A stretch of DNA of 64,000 bases from NCBI RefSeq assembly GCF_024594815.1, contig NZ_JANJOU010000008.1, positions 62,001-126,000 of the forward strand. Direction: 5' to 3'. Each line of letters opens with the position of its first letter. Position 1 is the first letter of the stretch. Both the position numbers and the translations under genes were made by a program. The notes beneath the pieces are model-generated. The model made no database searches, was not told the origin of the DNA, and saw only the letters and a list, made by a program, of their open reading frames with translations. This document shows positions 32,940 to 40,779 of this stretch, one piece after another. Source of the stretch: Roseomonas populi (lineage in GTDB: Bacteria; Pseudomonadota; Alphaproteobacteria; Acetobacterales; Acetobacteraceae).

Positions 32940-33992
32940 ATGGGCGTGAACAGGAGAGCGCTTCTCGCGGCCACCGCCGGAGCGGCGGCACTGGCACGCC
33001 CCGCCCTGGCCCAGCGCGGATCCGGCGAGGTGGTGGTCTGCGCCACCGGCGGGCTGATGGAGCGTAGCCTGCAGGAGCATTTCTACCGCCGTTTCGAGCG
33101 CGAGGCGGGCATCCGCGTGCGCTCCATCCCGATTGAGCTGCCGGACCAGTGGGCGCGGGCGCGCGCCGGCCAGCGCAGCGGCAACATTCCCTTCGACGTC
33201 GTCACCGCCACCCCGCCGGACCTGATCCAGCACGCGGATATCCTGGCCCCGGTGGACTGCACCACGCCCGCGATGACGCAGCACGCCCTGCCCGGCGGCT
33301 GCTTCCCCACCGGCATCATCCGCACCGCCGGCGGCATGGCGATTACCTGGAGCAAGAAGGCCTTCCCGAACGGCGGCCCCGCCTCCTGGGCGGATTTCTT
33401 CGACGTGGCGAAATTCCCCGGCCCGCGCTCCCTGCCCGATACGGGGGATCGCGAGTGGTGGCTCCCCCTCGCCGCCCTGATCGCGGAGGGCGTTCCGCGC
33501 GACAAGCTCTTCCCGATGGACCTGGACCGGGCCTACCGCAAGCTGGACGCGATCAAGCCCCATGTCGCCGCCTGGTGGAAGAGCGGCGACAACTCCATGC
33601 ATATCCTGCGCGGCGGGGACGCGGTGATGAGCGTGCTCTACTCCTCCCGCGCGGTGCCGCTGGCCAAGAGCGGGGAGTTCGACTTCACCTGGAACGGCGC
33701 CATCCGCGACGTGGGCAACTGGGCGGTGCTGAAGGGCGGCCCAAATACGGCCAACGCCATGCGCTTCCTCGACTTCTTCGTGCAGAACCCGCAGGAGCAC
33801 CTGCCCTTCAGCGAGAAGGTTTCCTTCGACAGCAACAACCGCGAGACGGCCGCCCTGGTGCCGGAGGCGGAGCGCCGCTACCGCGCCTCCTGGCCCGAGA
33901 ACTGGGACAGGCTGGTCATCGCCGATTACGACTGGATCGCCGCCAACCGCAACGCGATGCGGGAGCGCTGGGTCAGCTGGCTGACACGATAG
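32940..33992 (+). CDS. PotD-like ABC substrate-binding protein
   Basis: A 350-residue periplasmic receptor of the spermidine/putrescine-type (family 1-like) fold. A signal peptide spans about residues 1-25 with NRRALLAATAGAAALA (twin-Arg possible) and ALAQ cleavage. Mature core: VVVCATGGLMERSLQEHFYR, FDVVTATPPDLIQHADILAP, GGMAITWSKKAF and ADFFDVAKFPGPRSL. AGGAGA sits 7 bases before the ATG. The acidic residues that bind polyamine amines in PotD cannot be matched by eye, so the ligand may differ. It follows the GntR gene by 31 bases and precedes the dimethylformamidase-like genes by 10 bases, linking uptake with hydrolysis. Confidence 0.87.
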   Translation: MGVNRRALLAATAGAAALARPALAQRGSGEVVVCATGGLMERSLQEHFYRRFEREAGIRVRSIPIELPDQWARARAGQRSGNIPFDVVTATPPDLIQHADILAPVDCTTPAMTQHALPGGCFPTGIIRTAGGMAITWSKKAFPNGGPASWADFFDVAKFPGPRSLPDTGDREWWLPLAALIAEGVPRDKLFPMDLDRAYRKLDAIKPHVAAWWKSGDNSMHILRGGDAVMSVLYSSRAVPLAKSGEFDFTWNGAIRDVGNWAVLKGGPNTANAMRFLDFFVQNPQEHLPFSEKVSFDSNNRETAALVPEAERRYRASWPENWDRLVIADYDWIAANRNAMRERWVSWLTR

Positions 33993-34002
33993 GCCCCGCA
34001 GG

Positions 34003-34350
34003 ATGCTGTTGAACGACCCGGGGGCGGCGCACTGGCCGGTGGACCCGGCCCGCCGCGACCTTGTGGAGGAGTTCCGCCGCAAGCCGCGCGGCCCCCACAG
34101 CGACGAGTTGCAGAAGCTGCTGCACCGCATGCGCTGGTCCGGCGTGGGGCAGCGGCACGTGCTGATTGTGCTGGAGCCGAACCGCCGCTGGATGCTGGGC
34201 CGCCTGCCCGGCCGCCGCGGTGCGCCGGTGGAGACCTTCCCCAACCGCGTCTTCACCAGCCTTGCCGACGCCGAATGGGCCGTCTTCGTCATGCGCTGGG
34301 AGGCGCTGACGGGCCAACGCATCGAGGAGACCGGGGACAAGCCTGAATGA
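34003..34350 (+). CDS. N,N-dimethylformamidase-like small subunit (putative)
   Basis: A 115-residue soluble protein with no signal peptide. On its own it would be hypothetical. Its position, overlapping the large-subunit start by four bases (ATGA), and its size and character match the small alpha subunit of bacterial N,N-dimethylformamidase (about 15 kDa), which packs on the large chain. Visible features are a basic first half (ARRDLVEEFRRKPRGPHSDE), a strand-like HVLIVLEPNRRWMLGRLPGR and DAEWAVFVMRWEAL. The assignment rests mainly on gene order. A different partner role cannot be excluded. Confidence 0.65.
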   Translation: MLLNDPGAAHWPVDPARRDLVEEFRRKPRGPHSDELQKLLHRMRWSGVGQRHVLIVLEPNRRWMLGRLPGRRGAPVETFPNRVFTSLADAEWAVFVMRWEALTGQRIEETGDKPE

Positions 34351-36602
34351 CCGACACCACCGCCGTCCTCGGCTACGCCTGGCCGCTCGTCGTCTCCCCG
34401 GGCGAGGAGGTGGCTTTCCATCTCTCCAGCGCTATCCTTGAGAGCGCCGAGGCCACCCTGCTCCGCGTGCGTTGCGCCGATCCCGACCCGGACGGCCCCG
34501 GCCTGCGCTTCCACCAACCCGGCACGCCGATCGACGGCCCTGTCCCGCTGCGGAACCAGCCACTTCGGCCGGGCTCCTGCGCCCTTGTGCCGGACGCACC
34601 CGCGCTGGGCCGCGCGGGCTCCCTCTCCCTCGGCCTCTTCTTCTATCCAACGGCGCCGGGCGCGGGCGCGCAGACGATCCTTTCCCGCTGGCGCGAGGAC
34701 ACACGAGAAGGCTGGCGGCTGGCGCTGACGGAGGAGGCGCGGCTGGAGCTCACCATCGGCGCCGCTGGCTGCGTCTGGAGCGTTACCGCCCCGCGCCCGG
34801 TGATGGAGCGGGAGTGGATCTTCGTCGCCGCGGGCCTCGACGCGTCCGCGGGACGCATCACCGTGACGCAGGAGAGCCTGGACCCGCAGGCCGGCCGCGA
34901 CACGGGCTGCACCGCCACGGCCGAGGGACCGCGCGACCCGGCCTGGCCGGCCGACACCGCCCTGGTCATCGCCGCACACGCGCTGGAGTCCGGCGCGGCA
35001 CCGCGCACCGGCGGGCATCTCGATGGCAAGATCGACCGCCCGCGCCTTCTATCCGTGGCGCCCGACGCGGCGCGGCTGCGGACCCTGGCGGAGAACCTGA
35101 CACCCCATCCCGCCGATCCCGACCTGATCGCGGCCTGGGACTTCTCGCGCGACATGTCCACGGACACAGTGCGCGACCTCTCGGCCAACCGCCTGGACGG
35201 CGCGCTGCGCCAGATGCCCATGCGCGCCGCCACCGGCGCCAACTGGGATGGCCGTACGGTGCAGTGGACCGAGGCGCCAGAGCTCTACGGCGCCATTCAT
35301 TTCCACAGCGACGACATGCACGACGCGGGCTGGACGCCCGACCTGCGCCTCACGGTTCCCGGGGACTGGCGCAGCGGCTTCTACGCGCTGCGCCTTCGTG
35401 CCCGGCAGGGGCAAGAGGATCCGGTGGAGAGCTTCGTCGCCTTCTTCGTCCGCGCACCGCTCGGCAGGCCGCGCTCGGAGCTCGCTTTCGTCGCCAGCAC
35501 CGCGACCTTCCTCGCCTACGCCAACTCCGCGCTGCGGCTGGATCAGGTGCACGCGGAATCGATGCTGGAGGGCCTCATCGCCCTCTCGCGCGACGACGTG
35601 TACCTGCAGGAGCACCGGGAGCTCGGCCTCTCCACCTACGACACGCACAGCGACGGCAGCGGCTGGTGCTACTCCACGGCGAAGCGGCCCATCCTGAACA
35701 TGCGGCCCCGCGGCGCCACCTTCAACTACGGCAACGACACGCACATCATCGACTGGTTCGAGCAGATCGGCCAGGACTACGACATCATCGTCGATGACGA
35801 CATCCACCGCCACGGCGCGCAGACCCTCGCGCCCTATCGCTGCGTCATCACCGGCTCGCACCCCGAGTATTTCAGCCGGTCGATGATCGAAGCTTTCGAT
35901 TCCTACCAGCGCAGTGGCGGCCGCCACATTTACCTCGGCGGCAACGGCTTCTACTGGCGCATCGGCTGGCATCCAACCCAGCCCCACACCATGGAGATCC
36001 GGCGCGGCGCGATCGGCCTCCGCACCTGGGAAGGCGAGCCGGGGGAGAACGCCCTCTCCTTCACCGGCGAGCCCTCCGGCCTGTGGCGCGCCAGCGGCCG
36101 TCCGCCGCAGCGCCTCGTCGGCGTCGGCTTCGACGCGCAGGTCTTCACCCGCTCCTACCCCTATGCCTGGCGGGAGCCCGCGCGCGACCCGCGCGTGGCC
36201 TGGGCTATGGAAGGCATCGATCTTGATGCCCCGCTGGGCGATTTTGGGCTGCGCGGCGGTGGCGCGGCGGGGCTGGAGGTGGACCGCGTGGAGCCCACCC
36301 TCAGTTCCCCGCCTCACCTCCTCTGGCTCGCCACCGCAGACCGGCTGGACTACGGCGGCGTCCCGACGCTGGAGGAGTTGCGCACGCTCCATCGCGGCAC
36401 GATGGGCGACCAGAACGCGCGTGTGCGCGCCGACATCGCCTTCTTCCCAACAGCGCGTGGCGGTGCGGTCTTCTCGACGGGCTCCATCGCCTGGGCCTGC
36501 GCGCTCTCGCATAACGGCTACGAGAATTCCGTCAGCCGCCTGACCGGGAACATCCTTCGCCGCTTCCTCGATCCCGCTCCTTTCGAGGGCTTCGACACCT
36601 AA
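34347..36602 (+). CDS. N,N-dimethylformamidase-like large subunit
   Basis: A 751-residue protein close in length and architecture to the large subunit of N,N-dimethylformamidase. An N-terminal concanavalin-like beta region (HLDGKIDRPRLLSVAPDAAR, LIAAWDFSRDMSTDTVRDLS) is followed by the catalytic domain. Characterised enzymes hold one Fe by two Tyr and one Glu; the best candidates here are Tyr391 (FLAYANSALRLD), Tyr431 (LSTYDTHSDGSGWCYS) and Glu507 (TGSHPEYFSRSM), whose spacing is close to the known ligands. It should cleave an amide C-N bond in the cytoplasm. No dimethylamine or methylamine oxidation genes are near, so dimethylformamide itself is probably not the natural substrate (inference). 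Confidence 0.85.
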   Translation: MTDTTAVLGYAWPLVVSPGEEVAFHLSSAILESAEATLLRVRCADPDPDGPGLRFHQPGTPIDGPVPLRNQPLRPGSCALVPDAPALGRAGSLSLGLFFYPTAPGAGAQTILSRWREDTREGWRLALTEEARLELTIGAAGCVWSVTAPRPVMEREWIFVAAGLDASAGRITVTQESLDPQAGRDTGCTATAEGPRDPAWPADTALVIAAHALESGAAPRTGGHLDGKIDRPRLLSVAPDAARLRTLAENLTPHPADPDLIAAWDFSRDMSTDTVRDLSANRLDGALRQMPMRAATGANWDGRTVQWTEAPELYGAIHFHSDDMHDAGWTPDLRLTVPGDWRSGFYALRLRARQGQEDPVESFVAFFVRAPLGRPRSELAFVASTATFLAYANSALRLDQVHAESMLEGLIALSRDDVYLQEHRELGLSTYDTHSDGSGWCYSTAKRPILNMRPRGATFNYGNDTHIIDWFEQIGQDYDIIVDDDIHRHGAQTLAPYRCVITGSHPEYFSRSMIEAFDSYQRSGGRHIYLGGNGFYWRIGWHPTQPHTMEIRRGAIGLRTWEGEPGENALSFTGEPSGLWRASGRPPQRLVGVGFDAQVFTRSYPYAWREPARDPRVAWAMEGIDLDAPLGDFGLRGGGAAGLEVDRVEPTLSSPPHLLWLATADRLDYGGVPTLEELRTLHRGTMGDQNARVRADIAFFPTARGGAVFSTGSIAWACALSHNGYENSVSRLTGNILRRFLDPAPFEGFDT

Positions 36603-36636
36603 GCGCCGGCAGGAGGCGCATCACAGGGAACGCCCG

Positions 36637-38802
36637 ATGCAGCGCACCACCATTTCCACCAACACACCCTGGTTCCGGCTGGAGGTGGACGAGGCCGACT
36701 GGGCGGCGGAGGACCCCGCCGCCCTCGCCCGCTGGATGGAACAGCTTCTCCTCATCCGTCGCTTCGAGGAAAAGATCCTGGAGTTGCACGGTGCAGGCCT
36801 CGTCCACGGCCCCGCCCACGCCTCCATCGGGCAGGAGGCGGGGGCGGTCGGCGCCATGTCCGTCCTCGGCACGGGGGACAAGCTGAATGGCACGCATCGC
36901 GCGCATCACCAGATCCTGGCGAAGCTGCTGAACAGCGCCCTGCCGGATGGCTACGACCCGCGCCATGACGAGGCGGTGGAGGAGGCGGGCACCCTCGTCC
37001 GCCGTGCCATGGCGGAGATCATGGGATTGTCGGAAGGGTTCTGCGGCGGCCGCGGCGGCTCCATGCACATGCGCTGGGCGCCCGCGGGCGTCGTTGGCAC
37101 CAGTGCCATCATCGGCGGCAACCTGCCTCATGCCGTGGGCTACGGCCTGGCCGACAAGGTGCTGGGCCGCGACCACGTCTCCGTCGCCTTCTTCGGCGAC
37201 GGCACGCTGATGGCCGGCCAGTCGATGGAGGCGATCAACCTCGCCGCCCTCTACAACCTGCCCGTCATCTTCTTCCTGGAGAACAACTTCTACGCCGTCT
37301 CCACCCATGTCAGCGAGCAGACGCGCGAGACGCGGCTGACCACCCGGGGCGCCATGTTCGGCGTCCCCTCCGTGGAGTGCGACGGCATGGACCTCGTCGC
37401 CGTGCGCCGGGCGATGCAGTGGGCGGTGGAGACCATCCGCACCACCGGTGGCCCCGTCTTCGTCGAGGCGATCCTCTACCGCTTCCTGCACCAGAGCGGC
37501 CCGCTGCTCGGCAGCCAGCTCGGCTACCGCAGCAAGGAGGAGGAGGCTGAGTGGCGTGCGCGGGACCCGCTGGCTACCATGCCCGCGCGGCTGAAGGCCC
37601 TGGGCGTACTGGACGATGCCGGGTTTGCCGCGCTCGATGCCCGCGCCAGGCGGGTGGTAGAGGATGCCGCGGCCGCCCTCACCGAGGTCCCGCGCGGCTC
37701 CAACGCCCTGCAGATCCGCGCGGGCGCCCTGCCCGACGCCGCCGCGGTGGAGCACGGCATCCGCGGCGACCTCTCGGAGCTGAATGGCGAGCGCTTCCTT
37801 GAAGCCGCCTCGGTCCCGGCCGAGGCGCGGGCGGAGATGAAGTACATCGATGCGATCGCCGCGACCCTGCTGCGGAACATGGAGCGCGATCCCCGCATCG
37901 TCCTGATCGGGGAGGATGTGCACCGGCTGCGCGGCGGCGTCTCCGGCTCCACCCGAGGCGCCGTGGAGCGCTTCCCCGACCGCGTCTTCCCTTCCCCCAT
38001 CTGCGAGAACGGGTTCACCGGCATGGCGCTGGGCGCCGCCGCCTGCGGGCTGCGGCCGGTGGTGGACATCATGTTCGGCGACTTCTGCATCGTGGCGGCC
38101 GACCAGATGTTCAACGGCATCGGCAAGTTCTCCCACATGTTCGGCGGTGCCGATGTTCCGGTGGTGGTGCGCGCGCGGGTCTCACCCCAGGCGGGCTATG
38201 GATCGCAGCACTCCATGGACCCTTCCGCCCTTTTCGCCCTCTACCCGGCCTGGCGGATCGTCTCCCCTTCAACCCCGCACGACTACATCGGGCTGATGAA
38301 CGCGGCGCTCCGCTGCAACGACCCTGTGCTGGTGATCGAGCATCAGGACCTGTTCCAGACCACCGGCCCGGTGCCCCGGGACGACCTGGACTACCTCGTC
38401 CCCCTTGGCACCGCCCGCACCGCGCGGCCGGGCCGGGCCTGCACGGTCCTGACCTACGCCGCCATGGTTTCCGCCGGCATCAGCGCGGCCGAGGCTGCAG
38501 GCATCGATGCGGAGGTGATCGACCTCCGCAGCCTTGATCCCGGCGGGCTGGATTGGGACCGCATCGGGGAGAGCGTGCGCCGCACCGGCCGGGTTCTCAT
38601 CGCCGAGCAGACAGCGCGCGGCACGAGCCACGGCGCCCGCATCGCGCAGGAGATCGGGGAGCGCCTCTTCGACTGGCTGGATGCCGAGATCCTTCGCGTG
38701 ACGGGAAGCGAGGCCGCGCCCGTGGTTTCCCGCCCCCTGAATCTGGCGGCCCTCGGCAACGCCGGAAAGGTCGAGGCCGCCCTGCGCCGTCTTGTGTCCT
38801 GA
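36637..38802 (+). CDS. Fused E1 alpha-beta thiamine-diphosphate dehydrogenase
   Basis: A 721-residue single chain joining the two halves of a 2-oxoacid or acetoin dehydrogenase E1. The alpha part (about 1-370) has GRGGSMHM and the thiamine motif from Gly187 (FGDGTLMAGQSMEAINLAAL, ending ENN). The beta part (about 400-721) begins KYIDAIAATLLRNMERDPRI, with GEDVHRLRGGVSGST, ENGFTGMALGAAACGLRPVV and a C-terminal transketolase domain (VLTYAAMVSAGISAAEAAGI). No lipoyl E2 or E3 gene is in the window, so it either uses an E2 encoded elsewhere or works alone as a decarboxylase/ligase-type enzyme. It lies 34 bases after the dimethylformamidase-like gene, in the same island. Confidence 0.88.
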   Translation: MQRTTISTNTPWFRLEVDEADWAAEDPAALARWMEQLLLIRRFEEKILELHGAGLVHGPAHASIGQEAGAVGAMSVLGTGDKLNGTHRAHHQILAKLLNSALPDGYDPRHDEAVEEAGTLVRRAMAEIMGLSEGFCGGRGGSMHMRWAPAGVVGTSAIIGGNLPHAVGYGLADKVLGRDHVSVAFFGDGTLMAGQSMEAINLAALYNLPVIFFLENNFYAVSTHVSEQTRETRLTTRGAMFGVPSVECDGMDLVAVRRAMQWAVETIRTTGGPVFVEAILYRFLHQSGPLLGSQLGYRSKEEEAEWRARDPLATMPARLKALGVLDDAGFAALDARARRVVEDAAAALTEVPRGSNALQIRAGALPDAAAVEHGIRGDLSELNGERFLEAASVPAEARAEMKYIDAIAATLLRNMERDPRIVLIGEDVHRLRGGVSGSTRGAVERFPDRVFPSPICENGFTGMALGAAACGLRPVVDIMFGDFCIVAADQMFNGIGKFSHMFGGADVPVVVRARVSPQAGYGSQHSMDPSALFALYPAWRIVSPSTPHDYIGLMNAALRCNDPVLVIEHQDLFQTTGPVPRDDLDYLVPLGTARTARPGRACTVLTYAAMVSAGISAAEAAGIDAEVIDLRSLDPGGLDWDRIGESVRRTGRVLIAEQTARGTSHGARIAQEIGERLFDWLDAEILRVTGSEAAPVVSRPLNLAALGNAGKVEAALRRLVS

Positions 38803-38835
38803 GGCCGCGGGGCACTTCCCGTACGAAAGAGAAAT

Positions 38836-38847
38836 ATGATATATCAA
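38836..38847. promoter_or_regulatory. GATATATC palindrome, copy 2 (upstream of the PLP enzyme)
   Basis: ATGATATATCAA has its core at 38838-38845, 24 bases before the chosen start of the aminotransferase-like gene. It includes an in-frame ATG at 38836 that an automatic caller could take as the start, but the palindrome and the Shine-Dalgarno further down argue that it is operator, not coding. Confidence 0.65.
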
Positions 38848-38871
38848 GCGGCGCTAGACGAGGAACCGTCC

Positions 38872-40119
38872 ATGTCGCAGGCTCTCCTCCCCGAGGCCCC
38901 CGCCGCCAGCCCATCCGATGATGCCCTGCGCGCCCGCGCTCGCGCCGTCATCCCCGGCGGCCTCTGGGGCCATTTGAACGCCGCGAAGCTGCCGAAGGGC
39001 TACCCGCAGTACTTCACCTCCGCCGAGGGGTGCCGCCTGCGCGACGCGGACGGGCGCGAGTACATCGACTTCATGTGCTCCTGGGGGCCCGTCGTTCTCG
39101 GCCACCGCCACCCGCTTGTGGAAGCGGCGGCGCGGAGCCAGGCCGATCAGGGAGACTGCATGAACGGGCCCGCCCCCGTGCTGGTGGAGCTGGCCGAACT
39201 CCTGGTGGACACCATCCCCCACGCGGATTGGGCGCTCCTTGCCAAGAACGGCACGGACGCGACCACGGCCTGCGTCACCATCGCTCGCGCGGCCACTGGG
39301 CGCCGCAAGGTCCTCGTCGCCCGCGGATCCTATCACGGCGCCGTGCCCTGGTGCTCGCCGTCGCTGGCCGGCGTCACCGCCGAGGATCGCGCCCACCTCC
39401 TGACCTTCGACTACAACGACGCGGAGAGCCTGGACGTGGCGGCCGATGCCGCGAAGGGCGACCTTGCCGCCGTCATCGTCACCGCCTTCCGCCACGATTT
39501 CGGCCGCCATCAGGATCTGCCCACGCCGGAATTCGCACGCCACCTCCGCGCCCTCTGTGACGCGACGGGCGCGGCGCTGATCCTCGACGACGTGCGCGCG
39601 GGGTTCCGCATCCATCTCGGCGGCTCCTGGGAACCGCTTGGCGTGCGCCCGGACCTTTCCGCCTTCAGCAAGGCCATCGCGAACGGCCACCCCCTGGCCG
39701 CCGTCACTGGCCGGGATCGCTTCCGCGAGGCCGCCACGCAGGTCTACACCACCGGCTCCTTCTGGTGCGGCGCCGTGCCCATGGCCGCCGCCGTCGCCAC
39801 GATCGGGGAACTCCGCCGCATCGACGGTCCGGCCCGCATGAAGGCGATGGGCGAACGGCTTCGCGCCGGCCTCGACGCGCTGTCGCGCCAGTACGGGCTT
39901 CCCGTCCGCCAGACCGGACCCGCGCAGATGCCGCTGATGATTTTCGAGGAAGACCCGGATTGGGCAAAGGGTGACGCCTTCTGCGCCAGCGCGCTGCGGC
40001 ACGGCGCCTACTTCCACCCCCGCCACAACATGTTTCTTTCCTGCGCCCACACGGAGGCCGATATCGACCGCGCGCTGGAGGCGGCGGAGGCCGGGTTCCG
40101 GGCGGTCCAGAGAGGATAG
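38872..40119 (+). CDS. Glutamate-1-semialdehyde aminomutase-like PLP enzyme
   Basis: A 415-residue class III PLP enzyme. The cofactor Lys is Lys267 in SAFSKAIANGHPLAAV; LAKNGTDATTACVTIARAAT binds phosphate and LILDDVRAGFRIH holds the PLP Asp. It resembles the aminomutase subgroup (ARAVIPGGLWGHLNAAKLPK, FMCSWGPVVLGHRHP) but occurs in a catabolic cluster, so transfer or removal of an amino group from the amide product is more likely than tetrapyrrole synthesis. The ATG at 38872 has GAGGA 8 bases upstream and is preferred to the ATG at 38836 inside the operator. The gene ends 6 bases from the convergent aldolase stop. Confidence 0.83.
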   Translation: MSQALLPEAPAASPSDDALRARARAVIPGGLWGHLNAAKLPKGYPQYFTSAEGCRLRDADGREYIDFMCSWGPVVLGHRHPLVEAAARSQADQGDCMNGPAPVLVELAELLVDTIPHADWALLAKNGTDATTACVTIARAATGRRKVLVARGSYHGAVPWCSPSLAGVTAEDRAHLLTFDYNDAESLDVAADAAKGDLAAVIVTAFRHDFGRHQDLPTPEFARHLRALCDATGAALILDDVRAGFRIHLGGSWEPLGVRPDLSAFSKAIANGHPLAAVTGRDRFREAATQVYTTGSFWCGAVPMAAAVATIGELRRIDGPARMKAMGERLRAGLDALSRQYGLPVRQTGPAQMPLMIFEEDPDWAKGDAFCASALRHGAYFHPRHNMFLSCAHTEADIDRALEAAEAGFRAVQRG

Positions 40120-40125
40120 GCGCCG

Positions 40126-40779
40126 CTATCCCCGCGAGGGCGCGGCCCCGCCATAGGTCTTGTAGCGTTCCCGCGTGGCGTCCATCTGCGCCGGGTCCAA
40201 CAGGCGCGGCGCGCCGGCGGAGCGGGCCAGCAGATATTGCCGCGCCAGCGTCTCCAGCCGAACCGCCGCCGCCAGGGCGGCCTTCACGTCGCGGCCGGTG
40301 GCAATCATGCCGTGGTTGCCCAGCAGGCAGGCCGTGCGCCCCCGCAGAGCCTCCACCGCCACCTCGGCCAACTCGGGCGTGCCGAAGGTGACGTAGGGGG
40401 CGCAGCGCACGTCGTCTCCGCCGAAGCCCGCGATCATGTAGTGGAAGGCCGGCAGTCCCTCGCCGAGGCAGGCCAGCGCCGTGCAGGCATCCGCGTGGGT
40501 ATGGACGACGCTTCCCACCTCCGGGGAGGCCAGCAGGATCGCCGCGTGCATCGGCCACTCGCTCGATGGCGCGGCGGTGTCCTGCGTGGCGCCGTCCAGT
40601 GCCATCCGCACCGTGTCGCCCTCCGCCGTGGCATCCACGGTGGTTCCGGACCGGGTGATGACCATCCCGCCCTCGACCCGGCAGGAGACGTTACCGGCGC
40701 TGCCGAAGTTCAGCCCTAGCCGCCCCAATTCCCGGTAGGCCCAGGCCACCTCGCCGCGCGCGGCTTCCGCGTTTGTCAT
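40126..40779 (-). CDS. Class II aldolase/adducin family protein (OtnC-like)
   Basis: A 217-residue zinc-dependent aldolase of the fuculose-phosphate type. The metal and base residues align exactly with FucA numbering plus one: Glu74 (SSEWPMHAAI), His93 and His95 (VVHTHADA), and the third His in LLGNHGMIATG. The phosphate pocket is NFGSAGNVSCR. The ATG overlaps the stop of the kinase gene by four bases. Together they match the kinase plus aldolase/decarboxylase pair known from four-carbon sugar-acid catabolism, in which the aldolase decarboxylates 3-oxo-tetronate 4-phosphate to dihydroxyacetone phosphate. The usual dehydrogenase partner is missing here. Confidence 0.85.
   Translation of the reverse strand: MTNAEAARGEVAWAYRELGRLGLNFGSAGNVSCRVEGGMVITRSGTTVDATAEGDTVRMALDGATQDTAAPSSEWPMHAAILLASPEVGSVVHTHADACTALACLGEGLPAFHYMIAGFGGDDVRCAPYVTFGTPELAEVAVEALRGRTACLLGNHGMIATGRDVKAALAAAVRLETLARQYLLARSAGAPRLLDPAQMDATRERYKTYGGAAPSRG

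Noticed and set aside
38872..40119. Tetrapyrrole-synthesis hemL
   Set aside because: It resembles the aminomutase subgroup, but it is controlled with the amide island and no haem genes are near.
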